64,000 nt of DNA from an uncultured SAR86 cluster bacterium (GTDB taxonomy: Bacteria > Pseudomonadota > Gammaproteobacteria > Magnimaribacterales > D2472), in NCBI GenBank assembly GCA_902591665.1, contig CACJBO010000005.1:1-64000 (forward strand), given 5' to 3'. Numbering within the stretch: position 1 is the stretch's first letter; every line of letters begins with the position of its first letter. Under the pieces are notes generated by a model. The model made no database searches and was not told where the DNA came from. It was given only the letters and a program-made list of their open reading frames with translations. The position numbers and the translations under genes were made by a program. Of the stretch, positions 34,493-43,083 are shown piece after piece.

Positions 34493-35263
34493 TTATCTGA
34501 TAGCTCTTCCTGAAAAAGAATATCGTTCACAAGTACTAAAGGTATTGCCTTCATCTGGTAAACTAGTGTTAGCATAATTTGCATAACCTCTATTCTTTTC
34601 GTCAATATCAGTCCATAAACTCAACCATACATAATCTGCTAATGGATTTTCTTCAGTCCCTTCAAAATATGGTTCAAGCATTACATACCAATATCCATCA
34701 GGCCCATCTTTTAATTCAGTTTCATCAAGAAAGGTATTAAAATTTGTTTCAAATTGCTGAAGATCATTTTCACCATAACCTTCATTGTAGTTACAAAAGT
34801 TAAATTCATTTTCAAAATAGCTAGACTGATTTGGAACAGATGCAGTTCTTTTGACAGTTGGTTTGAAGGCATATACATTATCAAAATCAACTTTCATAAT
34901 TCCATTTATTAGGTTTTGCCAATCTTCATCAAGATTATTCATCCAGTCATCCCATGCTGCATCTCTTGCTTCCATGGAAGGCCACAGCATTACCCAAATA
35001 AAGTCTGCAGCAGACTCTCCTCTGGGAAAAAGTATGTTTGCTCCATTCATCTCATAATCTCTTGAATCAATCATGCTATTCCATTTATCAATTAGCATGT
35101 TTAAATTTTCTTCACTAAAGTTTGCGTCTTTATAGTGCCAAACATACTCAACAACTTGATTAGGTGGCGAACCTTCTCTTGCTACTGATAACTCTTCGTT
35201 ATTTGAAGAGCTGCATGCAACTACAAGAATAAGGGTTACTAAAGGTAATAATAGCTTTTTCAT
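34493..35263 (-). CDS. Two-domain lipoprotein of unknown function
   Basis: A 256-residue lipoprotein (signal LVTLILVVAC, Cys17 from the chosen start). An upstream ATG at 35302 would put a charged tail in front of the signal; ATG 35263 has a proper AGGAGAG ribosome site and signal, so it is preferred. Two similar halves are visible: DFIWVMLWPSMEARDAAWDD and DYVWLSLWTDIDEKNRGYAN, each preceded by a conserved W/N-rich stretch, suggesting a duplicated small alpha/beta domain. No enzyme motif is seen. The likely relative is the lipoprotein on the other side of the tRNA. Confidence 0.65.
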   Translation of the reverse strand: MKKLLLPLVTLILVVACSSSNNEELSVAREGSPPNQVVEYVWHYKDANFSEENLNMLIDKWNSMIDSRDYEMNGANILFPRGESAADFIWVMLWPSMEARDAAWDDWMNNLDEDWQNLINGIMKVDFDNVYAFKPTVKRTASVPNQSSYFENEFNFCNYNEGYGENDLQQFETNFNTFLDETELKDGPDGYWYVMLEPYFEGTEENPLADYVWLSLWTDIDEKNRGYANYANTSLPDEGNTFSTCERYSFSGRAIR

Positions 35264-35350
35264 ATTTCTCTCCTTTTTTATAGTATTTTTTAAACATACC
35301 ATGATTTAAAACATAGAAATAAAAAAATATATATTTTTTTTAAACATAAA

Positions 35351-35375
35351 AAAAGCAGGCATTAAGCCTGCTTTT
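35351..35375 (-). terminator. Terminator after the prepilin peptidase gene
   Basis: AAAAGCAGGC (35351-35360) and GCCTGCTTTT (35366-35375) form a ten-pair stem with a five-base loop. Read on the minus strand it is followed by a T-run, so it ends the ggt/prepilin peptidase transcript 49 bases after the stop. Confidence 0.92.
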
Positions 35376-35423
35376 AACGACCTAGGGGATTTTGAATTAA
35401 AGAGGATATTCAAAGGTCTATAC

Positions 35424-36233
35424 TTATATGACCAAACCAAATAAAGAAAGTTCATAAAACTTTAAAAATAAGTAAATAAATAGACCAATTATTAAACCAG
35501 AACCCAGTGGCAAGGTTTTTGTTAATTTAAATCTCGTTACAAGGACCAGAAATATTGTAGAGAGAGATCCAAAAAATATTATTGGCGCAATAGCAAAAGG
35601 ACCAACTAGAGAGCCTATGCCTGCTAAAAGTATAAAGTCACCACCGCCAATGCCATCAACCTTCTTTAATGATTTGTAAATAGTATTTATTAACCACAGA
35701 ATAAGATAGCCTGTTATAAAACCAGAAAGTGAAAGAGTAAATTGAGAAATATCATCTACATAAAAATTATCTATATAAAATATATTTCCATAATATGCTG
35801 ATAAGAGACCAATTATTGAAATTGAAAGATTTAGATAAAAGGGCAGATAAAGTTTTTGTAGGTCGCATATAAAAAGAATATAAAATATTGAAAATAAAGC
35901 ATAAATAAGTATCGAGAATATACTTATATTAAAAATTAAATATATTGAAACGCCTACAAGTAAATGAATTAATTCATGTAATGGGTATAAAAATGAAATA
36001 CTTGAATTGCAATGAATACATTTACCTTTCTGAAGCAAAAAACCAACTAAAGGAATTAAATAAATTATAGAAATATTTTTTTTACAAGATGGGCAATATG
36101 ATCTTGGAAAAAATAAATTTACTCTAGCATTAGTAAATGCTATTAAATTTAACCTGTATATAATTACTGAACTAAAACTTCCTATAGATAGAAAAAAAAT
36201 AATTAAAAAAGGTAAGTATATTGTTTCCATCAA
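35424..36233 (-). CDS. gspO: Prepilin peptidase (leader peptidase/methylase)
   Basis: Inner-membrane aspartyl protease that cleaves and N-methylates type IV prepilins and T2SS pseudopilins. The 269-residue protein has the cytoplasmic zinc motif YCPSCKK...CIHCNSS, about eight membrane segments, and both catalytic aspartates: FICDLQKLYLP and GIGGGDFILLAGIGS. The second motif has F in place of the usual I/L-K spacing but retains GGGD. It is the only prepilin peptidase seen and presumably serves the gspG-K pseudopilins 12 kb away, from which it is separated. It is cotranscribed with a 28-residue membrane peptide and gamma-glutamyltransferase on the minus strand. Confidence 0.9.
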   Translation of the reverse strand: MMETIYLPFLIIFFLSIGSFSSVIIYRLNLIAFTNARVNLFFPRSYCPSCKKNISIIYLIPLVGFLLQKGKCIHCNSSISFLYPLHELIHLLVGVSIYLIFNISIFSILIYALFSIFYILFICDLQKLYLPFYLNLSISIIGLLSAYYGNIFYIDNFYVDDISQFTLSLSGFITGYLILWLINTIYKSLKKVDGIGGGDFILLAGIGSLVGPFAIAPIIFFGSLSTIFLVLVTRFKLTKTLPLGSGLIIGLFIYLFLKFYELSLFGLVI

Positions 36234-36241
36234 TGCTGGAA

Positions 36242-36328
36242 TTATTTTCTAGTAATCCAAAAACATATAAATAATAAAATTAAAACAGGTAGAGCATAAG
36301 CTCCAATAATCATTAATTTATCAATCAT
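36242..36328 (-). CDS. 28-residue single-span membrane peptide
   Basis: A short ORF encoding MIDKLMIIGAYALPVLILLF followed by a short Cys/Trp/Arg tail. It has one strongly hydrophobic segment with a basic C terminus. An AGGAGAT ribosome site sits seven bases before the ATG, and the start overlaps the gamma-glutamyltransferase end by eight bases; the stop lies eight bases before the prepilin peptidase start. The tight spacing and good ribosome site argue that it is translated. Function unknown; it could be a small membrane partner of the peptidase or of a transport complex. Confidence 0.6.
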   Translation of the reverse strand: MIDKLMIIGAYALPVLILLFICFWITRK

Positions 36329-38102
36329 AGATATCTCCTGAAGCAAACGCATCTGGTCTTCTAAAGTCCCCATAACCGTAATACATATTGTTTTTGTACA
36401 TAATTGTTTGAATGCATGTAGCAGGATCAATTACTTCTACATTGTAATTTAGGCCTCGTAGCTTTTCCCTAGTAGCATCATTTAGTGAAAACTCAATTTG
36501 AAGAATATCAGGTTGCCATTGATGATGTATTCTCTTAGATTTATTTGCTTCTTCAAGATTCATATCAAAGTCAATAATATTTAATATTGATTGCAATACA
36601 GCAGTAATTATTCTTGAACCACCAGGACTACCAGTTGTAAAAAATAATTGGTTATCACGCATGACAATTGTTGGTGACATTGAGCTTAATGGCCTTTTAA
36701 ATGGTTGTATCTCGTTAGCTTTTGCACCAAGAAGTCCAAATTGATTAGGAATACCTGGGGCTGCTGAAAAATCATCCATTTCATTATTCATTAATATTCC
36801 AGTACCTTTAATAGTAACCCCTGAACCAAAAGTTGAGTTCAGGGTATAAGTGGAAGAGACTACATTTCCATATTTGTCAGCTACTGAAAAATGAGTTGTT
36901 TCAAAACTTTCATTATCTTCAAATAAACCCGGCATTATTTTTGAAGAAGGTGTGGACTCACCAATTTTAATTTTATTTTTAATACTTTTGGCATATTTTT
37001 TATTAGTTATTTCCAATATTGGAACATCAAAAAAATCTGGATCACCTAAATGCTTTGATCTATCAGCATATGCATATTTCATAACCTCAGCTAATAAGTT
37101 TATATAGTCAGTAGTATTATGTCCTATTTGTTTGAGGTCATAATTCTCTAAAATATTAAGCATTTGAATTATATGGACCCCTCCTGATGAGGGTGGACCC
37201 ATAGTAATAATTTTATTGTCACGATAATCTGATATAAGAGGCTTTCGCCATTTTGGCGTATAGTTTTTTAGGTCATTTTCAGTAATCAAGCCACCATTTT
37301 TTTGCATTTCATGTGCAATTTTTTGTGCCACTTCACCTTCATAAAACCCATCTTTACCTTTTGCTGCAATAAGCTTTAAAGTATTAGCTAAATCCTTTTG
37401 TACAAGCTTGCTACCTATAAAATTAGGATTATGTTTCATAAATATTTTATTAGTTGGTTCAAAATATGATAATTTCTCTTTATATTTAGACAGCATGTCT
37501 CCCATGTATGGTGTAATCTCAAAGCCATTTTCAGCATAGTAAATCGCATCCTCAAGCAATAATTCCCAATCTAAAGATCCGAATTTTTTATGAACTTCCC
37601 AAAAACCAGCTACTGTTCCAGGAACACCACTCGCCAGATATCCAAATGTAGATAATTTTTTATCATTAAAGGAGTCATCTTCATTTAAATACATTTTAGT
37701 AAATGATTTAGCTGGTGCCATTTCTCTGTAATCTATGGAATAGTTTTGATTAGTAACTGAATCATGCATGACCATAAATCCTCCACCACCAATATTTCCA
37801 GCCCTAGGTAGCACAACAGCTAATGTAAAACCCACTGCGATAGCAGCATCATATGCATTGCCGCCTTGGTTGAGTATTTTTTCTCCAACTTTTGTTGCAA
37901 GGAAATGTTGCGTTGTAACCATTCCGTTTTTACTCTCTGCAATTTGTTTTTGAGCAGGAATATATTTCGATGGATTGACTGTGCCAATAGGTTGAAAATT
38001 TTTGGCATTAATATCTATGGTTAATGCAGACATCAAAAAGCAGACAACAAGTATCAGTTTTATATGTTTAAAAATTATTTTTAATTTAAGATTATTTGTC
38101 AT
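36321..38102 (-). CDS. ggt: Gamma-glutamyltransferase
   Basis: Periplasmic Ntn-hydrolase that cleaves glutathione and gamma-glutamyl peptides. Signal peptide about 1-33 (ending DINA). The proenzyme is cut autocatalytically before the Thr of the FETTHFSVAD motif (about residue 400), giving large and small subunits. Conserved NAYDAAIAVGFTLAVVLPRAGNIGG-type N-terminal region and FTTGSPGGSRIIT in the small subunit agree. The 593-residue length is normal. It heads the minus-strand unit with the 28-residue peptide and the prepilin peptidase and is divergent to the acyl-CoA synthetase. Confidence 0.93.
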   Translation of the reverse strand: MTNNLKLKIIFKHIKLILVVCFLMSALTIDINAKNFQPIGTVNPSKYIPAQKQIAESKNGMVTTQHFLATKVGEKILNQGGNAYDAAIAVGFTLAVVLPRAGNIGGGGFMVMHDSVTNQNYSIDYREMAPAKSFTKMYLNEDDSFNDKKLSTFGYLASGVPGTVAGFWEVHKKFGSLDWELLLEDAIYYAENGFEITPYMGDMLSKYKEKLSYFEPTNKIFMKHNPNFIGSKLVQKDLANTLKLIAAKGKDGFYEGEVAQKIAHEMQKNGGLITENDLKNYTPKWRKPLISDYRDNKIITMGPPSSGGVHIIQMLNILENYDLKQIGHNTTDYINLLAEVMKYAYADRSKHLGDPDFFDVPILEITNKKYAKSIKNKIKIGESTPSSKIMPGLFEDNESFETTHFSVADKYGNVVSSTYTLNSTFGSGVTIKGTGILMNNEMDDFSAAPGIPNQFGLLGAKANEIQPFKRPLSSMSPTIVMRDNQLFFTTGSPGGSRIITAVLQSILNIIDFDMNLEEANKSKRIHHQWQPDILQIEFSLNDATREKLRGLNYNVEVIDPATCIQTIMYKNNMYYGYGDFRRPDAFASGDIYD

Positions 38103-38179
38103 CTTTATTTTATAAATATACTAATAAGAAGGTTTCGTTATAATAACTTCTTTCTAATTAATATATATAAAAAATTATT

Positions 38180-39853
38180 ATGAAAGATTTATACCAAGAA
38201 ATTTTAGATCAACATATTGCTCCAGGCCAAATGTTTGAAACTAAAGACGTTGTTAACGAAAATGGAGTTACATTTAAAGAGTACATTAATCTACCAGATA
38301 GTCTAAGAGGTTATCTAGATTTTGCATTAGCCCATGCAGAAAAAGAATGTTTAATTTACGAGTATGAGAGATACACCTATAAAGAGGTTTTTGAAAAGAG
38401 TGCTCAAACTGGTAATGCGTTAATCAAAGCTGGTATCAAAAAGGGCGATAGAGTAGCTATATGCATGCAAAACAATCCTGAGTTTGTATATTCTTATTTT
38501 GGAATTGTTGGCATTGGAGCTGTATGTGTTCCTTTAAATTCATGGTGGGTTCCATCAGAAGTAATATATGGCTTAGAGCATTCTGATGCTAAGTTATTGA
38601 TAGCTGATTCCAAAAGGTTACAAGGTTTAGAATCTTTACCGAATATAAAAAAAATAGTTACTAGCTACACACCAGATTCTTCATTCACTTCTTTTGATGA
38701 ATTTATATCTGAACATGATAAAACTTTTCCAGAAGTTGAGATTGGTAGAAATGATCATGCAACAATTTATTACACCTCAGGATCAACTGGAAAGCCTAAG
38801 GGTGTTTTATCATCACAAAAAGCTGTTTTAGCGACCATGTTTAGCTGGGCATGCTTTTCATCGGTTATGAATCAGGTTGAAGCTCAAAGTAACCCTGATG
38901 CAGCAGCTATAGTTAGCCCAGAGTCTGTAATTTTACATTGCGTACCGTTATTTCATGTTACTGGCAGTCATGCAGGACTATTAATGTCTGTTTTAGTAGG
39001 AAGAAAAATTGTCATGATGAAAAAATGGGATGCTGGTTTGGCTCTAAAGTTAATTGAACAGGAAAAAGTAACTGATATAACTGGAGTTCCTACTCAGACT
39101 TGGGAATTACTTAACCATCCTGAGAGATTACATTATGACCTATCTTCTTTAAAAACTTTAGGTGCTGGTGGTGCTCCAAGACCTGCTGAGCATGTGAAGC
39201 AGTTGGATGCTGAGTTTGAAGCAAGGCCTGCGATTGGTTATGGCTTATCTGAAACTAATGCATTGGGTGCCTTGGGTGGTGGCGATGAATATGTAAATCA
39301 TCCTGATTCTACAGGAAGGGTCGTTCCACCAGTTACTGAAATTAAAATTATTGATGAAGATTGGAATGAATTACCTTTAGGAAGTATCGGCGAAGTGGCA
39401 ATCAAGTCGCTTGGTAACATGATCGGTTATTGGAAAAATCCTGAAGCAACGAAAGAATGTATGAATGATGAGGGTTGGTTTAGATCAGGTGACCTTGGTA
39501 AATTTGAGGGCCCATTTTTATATATATTAGATAGAGTTAAAGACATTGTTATACGTGGTGGTGAAAACATTGCCTGCCCAGAAGTAGAAGGAGCAATATA
39601 CGAACATGATGATATTCTTGAAGCTTGCGTATTCGGAATCCCCGATGAAAGGCTGGGTGAAATCCTTTGTGCTGCCATATATTTAAGAGAAGAATCAAAG
39701 CTTACTATTGATGAACTTCAATCATTTTTATCATCAAGACTTGCTGCTTTTAAGATACCTGTGAATATTCAGTTTATGAAAACTAACCTACCAAGAGTTG
39801 GCTCAGGTAAATTTGATAAACCCTCATTAAGAGAATTATTTATTAGTAATTAA
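38180..39853 (+). CDS. Acyl-CoA synthetase (AMP-forming)
   Basis: A 557-residue class I adenylate-forming enzyme. The ATP-binding P-loop YYTSGSTGKPKGVL, the GYGLSETNALGALGG motif, the hinge region DRVKDIVIRGGENIACPEVE and the terminal catalytic lysine in LPRVGSGKFDK are all present, so it should be active. The likely substrate is a medium- or long-chain fatty acid or another carboxylic acid; sequence alone does not decide. It stands alone, divergent from ggt, with a TATAAT about 40 bases upstream of the ATG. Confidence 0.9.
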   Translation: MKDLYQEILDQHIAPGQMFETKDVVNENGVTFKEYINLPDSLRGYLDFALAHAEKECLIYEYERYTYKEVFEKSAQTGNALIKAGIKKGDRVAICMQNNPEFVYSYFGIVGIGAVCVPLNSWWVPSEVIYGLEHSDAKLLIADSKRLQGLESLPNIKKIVTSYTPDSSFTSFDEFISEHDKTFPEVEIGRNDHATIYYTSGSTGKPKGVLSSQKAVLATMFSWACFSSVMNQVEAQSNPDAAAIVSPESVILHCVPLFHVTGSHAGLLMSVLVGRKIVMMKKWDAGLALKLIEQEKVTDITGVPTQTWELLNHPERLHYDLSSLKTLGAGGAPRPAEHVKQLDAEFEARPAIGYGLSETNALGALGGGDEYVNHPDSTGRVVPPVTEIKIIDEDWNELPLGSIGEVAIKSLGNMIGYWKNPEATKECMNDEGWFRSGDLGKFEGPFLYILDRVKDIVIRGGENIACPEVEGAIYEHDDILEACVFGIPDERLGEILCAAIYLREESKLTIDELQSFLSSRLAAFKIPVNIQFMKTNLPRVGSGKFDKPSLRELFISN

Positions 39854-39934
39854 TAAGAGATAAAAATAGCTAAAAATACTTTATCTTTTTTAAAAAAAGA
39901 GTATAAATATTTAGGAATAACTAATTAAGAGAAT

Positions 39935-40627
39935 ATGTCTCAAAAAATTTTAATAATAGAGGATGAGCCTGATATAAGAAAAACCCTTGAATATAATATT
40001 AGTAGAGAGGGTTATGAGGTTATTTCTGCATCTTCACTGTCTGAAGGTAGAGAAAAGCTTGAATCAGCTTCTTTTTCGTTATTATTACTTGATTTAATGC
40101 TACCAGATGGCTCTGGCTTAGATTTATGTCGAGAGCTTAAACAAGATAAATCCTTATCTTCTATGCCCGTGATAATCTTAACAGCAAAAGATGATGAAGT
40201 TGATAAAGTTGTTGGTTTTGAGTTAGGAGCAGATGATTATGTTACAAAACCGTTCAGTGTAAGAGAACTTATTCTTCGAGTAAAAGCTGTTTTAAAGCGC
40301 GGTGAAAGAAAGTCCGATAATATGGAAGTTCAAAGGCAATTTGGAGAATTAAAAATAGATGTTGATTCTCATGAAGTATTTGTTAATGATGAACAGGTTA
40401 GCTTAACTGCCTTAGAATTTAAGTTATTACGTCAATTGGTTGATAGAAGAGGTAGAGTTCAATCAAGAGATCAGCTACTTTCAGATGTTTGGGGTTATAG
40501 CTCTTATGTAACCACAAGAACAGTTGATACTCACATTAAAAGGTTAAGAGAAAAACTTGGTGGTATGGGTAAATACGTCCAGACAATTCGTGGTGTTGGT
40601 TATAAATTTACTAGAACTCCAGAGTAA
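39935..40627 (+). CDS. phoB: Response regulator PhoB
   Basis: OmpR-class response regulator of the phosphate-starvation regulon. The receiver domain has the phospho-acceptor Asp53 in LLLLDLMLPDGSG, and the winged-helix C-terminal domain shows VDTHIKRLREKLG and the TIRGVGYKF ending. It is 230 residues, as normal. It precedes phoR by four bases. A Pho box and the secretion cluster follow directly, and phosphate genes surround it; this context, more than sequence, separates PhoB from other OmpR relatives. Confidence 0.87.
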   Translation: MSQKILIIEDEPDIRKTLEYNISREGYEVISASSLSEGREKLESASFSLLLLDLMLPDGSGLDLCRELKQDKSLSSMPVIILTAKDDEVDKVVGFELGADDYVTKPFSVRELILRVKAVLKRGERKSDNMEVQRQFGELKIDVDSHEVFVNDEQVSLTALEFKLLRQLVDRRGRVQSRDQLLSDVWGYSSYVTTRTVDTHIKRLREKLGGMGKYVQTIRGVGYKFTRTPE

Positions 40628-40631
40628 TTAG

Positions 40632-42395
40632 ATGGGAATAAGATCCCGAATTTTTTTTATTGTATTTGTATTGCTTACTATAAGTATTGCGATAACTTAT
40701 GTAGTTGCTGAAAGAGATCTTAATAATACATTTAAAGAACAGACTCTAAATGAGCTTGAAAAAAAGGCAAATCTATTAGCTATATCGGTAGGAAGTTTAA
40801 CTAGGTTTGATGATATTAATGCTGCTGACCTTTTTGCAAACGAACTTGGAAGTGCTACAAATTCTAGAGTTACTTTTATAAAAAATGATGGTCAAGTTAT
40901 TGGAGATTCAGAATTAGATTTTGATGAAATTAGTATTATTGATAATCATAGAAACAGGTCTGAAGTAATAGATGCATTGAAGAATGGAGCTGGTTGGTCA
41001 TCAAGATATAGCAGCACTTTAAACCAGGATCTTTTATATTTTGCAATTCAAGATAATGAAGATGTATATCCCAACATTATTAGAATATCTGTCCCAATTA
41101 CTTATATAGATAATATTACTGATACTCTAGGCTTATCTGTACTACTTTTATTTGTTGTTGTTTTTATTGTATCTGCAATTGCTAGCGGTGTTTCTGCAAA
41201 CTACTTATATTCAAATATTCAAGAATTAGCAAATGTAGCTTCTAATATATCAAAAGGTAAAACAATATCAGATGACATAGATGCCTTACCAACACAAAGA
41301 GATGATGAATTTGGAACAGTTGCAAGGTCCATTAGTCAATTATCAGAGGATTTAAAAAATCAAATAAAAATAATTGCAAAACAAAGAGATCAGTTTGGCT
41401 TGGTTCTTGATGATTTAGGTGAGGGCATTATTGTTACAAATAAGAAGGGCAAGGTAGTATTTACAAATGAACAAGCTTCAGTAATTTTGAATACTGAGAA
41501 TCTTTTTGATAGGAATATAAAGGAATTTGATATACCAGCTCTTAATTATTTATTTAAAAGAGTTAAAAGTAAAAAAAGAGCAGACATTGAATTTGAAATT
41601 GAAATAAATAGAAGAACTACAAAGTGGGTCCTTGGTTCAATGAATCAATCTAAAACAACAGGTCAATTTATTTTGGTTCTTCATGATATAACTCAATTAA
41701 GACAATTAAACTCCATGAGAAGAGATTTTATTTCAAATTTATCTCATGAACTTAGAACACCTGTAAGTGTTATTAGGGCAAACTCAGAAACTCTGCTAGA
41801 TGGGGCATTAGAAGATAAAAAAGAAGCAAAAATTTTTTCTAAGGCTATATTACATAATGCAGAGAGACTGACATCTATGGTTTCTGATTTAATTGATTTA
41901 TCCAGAATTGATTATGGTGATTTAAAGTTAAATATTGTTGAAGTTAATTTAGATAATTTTATTAAATCTTTTATCGATTCAATGAAGAGCGTTATGAAGA
42001 AAAAAGATATTTATATTGAATATCAGCCTAGGCATAAAAAAAATATCATGGCTGATGTGCAAGCTCTTGAAAGAGTGATGAATAATTTAATAGATAATGC
42101 ATTTAAATACTCACCAAAGGGCTCAGTAATTGCGATATCGACTATTACAAATAATAATCACATAAAAATAAATGTTGCCGACCAAGGAAGTGGTATTTCA
42201 GAAATTGATCAAGAATATATTTTTGATAGATTTTATAGGACTGCTTCAGCAAGAGCTTCTGAAAATAAAGGTAGCGGACTGGGTTTAGCAATTGTTAAAA
42301 ATCTTATAAATAGTCTTAATGGTGAGGTAGGCGTTTCAAACAGACCTGAAGGCGGCTCAATTTTCTGGTTTACTCTTCCAATATATAAAAAATAA
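40632..42395 (+). CDS. phoR: Sensor histidine kinase PhoR
   Basis: Membrane-bound kinase that phosphorylates PhoB when phosphate is low. Two membrane spans (about 5-25 and 170-195) enclose an extracytoplasmic sensor of about 140 residues, larger than in E. coli PhoR and like the Gram-positive type. A HAMP linker, a PAS-like domain (about 255-350), the phospho-acceptor His near 371 in FISNLSHELRTP, and ATP-binding boxes NNLIDNAFKYS, DQGSGIS and GSGLGLAIVKN follow. The 587-residue length agrees with a periplasmic sensing domain. It is four bases after phoB. Confidence 0.88.
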   Translation: MGIRSRIFFIVFVLLTISIAITYVVAERDLNNTFKEQTLNELEKKANLLAISVGSLTRFDDINAADLFANELGSATNSRVTFIKNDGQVIGDSELDFDEISIIDNHRNRSEVIDALKNGAGWSSRYSSTLNQDLLYFAIQDNEDVYPNIIRISVPITYIDNITDTLGLSVLLLFVVVFIVSAIASGVSANYLYSNIQELANVASNISKGKTISDDIDALPTQRDDEFGTVARSISQLSEDLKNQIKIIAKQRDQFGLVLDDLGEGIIVTNKKGKVVFTNEQASVILNTENLFDRNIKEFDIPALNYLFKRVKSKKRADIEFEIEINRRTTKWVLGSMNQSKTTGQFILVLHDITQLRQLNSMRRDFISNLSHELRTPVSVIRANSETLLDGALEDKKEAKIFSKAILHNAERLTSMVSDLIDLSRIDYGDLKLNIVEVNLDNFIKSFIDSMKSVMKKKDIYIEYQPRHKKNIMADVQALERVMNNLIDNAFKYSPKGSVIAISTITNNNHIKINVADQGSGISEIDQEYIFDRFYRTASARASENKGSGLGLAIVKNLINSLNGEVGVSNRPEGGSIFWFTLPIYKK

Positions 42396-42434
42396 ATTAT
42401 CTCAGCTTTACTTAGATTGCTGTTTAAGCTAATA

Positions 42435-42467
42435 TGTCACACAAATGTCACATAAATGTTTCATTAT
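42435..42467 (+). promoter_or_regulatory. Pho box with three 11-base repeats
   Basis: TGTCACACAAA, TGTCACATAAA and TGTTTCATTAT follow one another at exact 11-base spacing (42435-42445, 42446-42456, 42457-42467). The first two match PhoB half-site order and periodicity (consensus CTGTCATAAA-type). It is directly after phoR and upstream of a 28-residue ORF and gspC. Confidence 0.78.
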
Positions 42468-42485
42468 TGAAATATTGGAGTAAAT

Positions 42486-42572
42486 ATGATTAAAAGTATT
42501 TGGAATAAATTTCATTCTCTTATGAAAGCCGGAAGACTTACTGAAGTCATGGAAATATCTGGCTTAAAATAA
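42486..42572 (+). CDS. 28-residue ORF under a Pho box
   Basis: A small ORF starting MIKSIWNKFHSLMKAGRLTE and ending in EVMEISGLK. A TTGGAG ribosome site lies five bases before the ATG. The peptide is basic and amphipathic, with no membrane segment. I do not recognise it; the Trp/Lys/Arg-rich N half recalls small DUF1127-type peptides only loosely. Its place directly behind a triple Pho repeat, 19 bases after it, argues that it is produced in phosphate starvation. A hairpin at 42605-42627 separates it from gspC. Confidence 0.55.
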   Translation: MIKSIWNKFHSLMKAGRLTEVMEISGLK

Positions 42573-42604
42573 ATTAATAAATAATCTTTTCGCTTATTTC
42601 TTCA

Positions 42605-42627
42605 GATAATTTCCCTTTTTAATTATC
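42605..42627. promoter_or_regulatory. Hairpin between the small ORF and gspC
   Basis: GATAATT (42605-42611) pairs with AATTATC (42621-42627) around a nine-base loop with a T-run inside. Downstream bases are only partly T-rich, so it could attenuate but is not a clear terminator. A TACAAT (42661-42666) offers a -10 for gspC. Confidence 0.35.
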
Positions 42628-42681
42628 AGTTAGTTTTCATTAAACTTGTGGTTTATCAGCTACAATTAATAAATCTACTAT

Positions 42682-43083
42682 ATGAATAACTATATACTTA
42701 TAAAAAAAGTGTTCTTCATGCTGCTTTTAATTGCAGTTGTGTATGTTTTATTTTTACTAGCTAATACTTTTATCAATAAGCCAGTTATTAAGGATATTGG
42801 TACGATTGCTCTGGATGAAATAAATATTACAAAATCCATAAATCAACCTGACAATAATCTTACAAGCTCTAATAATGGGATTAACTTTGAATATAAATTA
42901 ATAGGTATTAGAGCTGGAGAGAGTGATTCATCGGTAATAGTTAAAAAGGCTAATAAAGAATACCTTGTTAAATTAGGTGATTCTTTAGATAATAATTTTG
43001 AACTTATCGAAGTTCTTCCAAATACAGCAGTATTTCGCAATGGTAATAAAATATATAGAATTAACAAAGAGGAAGCTAAGTAA
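42682..43083 (+). CDS. gspC: T2SS protein GspC (short)
   Basis: Inner-membrane clamp protein that links the platform to the GspD secretin. The 133-residue protein has one membrane span (about 10-28) and a homology region beginning FEYKLIGIRAGESDSSVIV that continues with YLVKLGDSL and the VFRNGNKIYRI strand. The usual C-terminal PDZ or coiled coil (GspC is commonly 270-300 residues) is absent, as in some short GspC proteins. It is one base from the GspD start, so the two are coupled. Confidence 0.8.
   Translation: MNNYILIKKVFFMLLLIAVVYVLFLLANTFINKPVIKDIGTIALDEINITKSINQPDNNLTSSNNGINFEYKLIGIRAGESDSSVIVKKANKEYLVKLGDSLDNNFELIEVLPNTAVFRNGNKIYRINKEEAK

Noticed and set aside
39876..39904. Hairpin after the acyl-CoA synthetase gene (ATAC/GTAT with TCTTTTTT/AAAAAAGA)
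   Set aside because: Stem is nearly all A-T with a four-base bulge and has no T-run after it, so I do not call a terminator.
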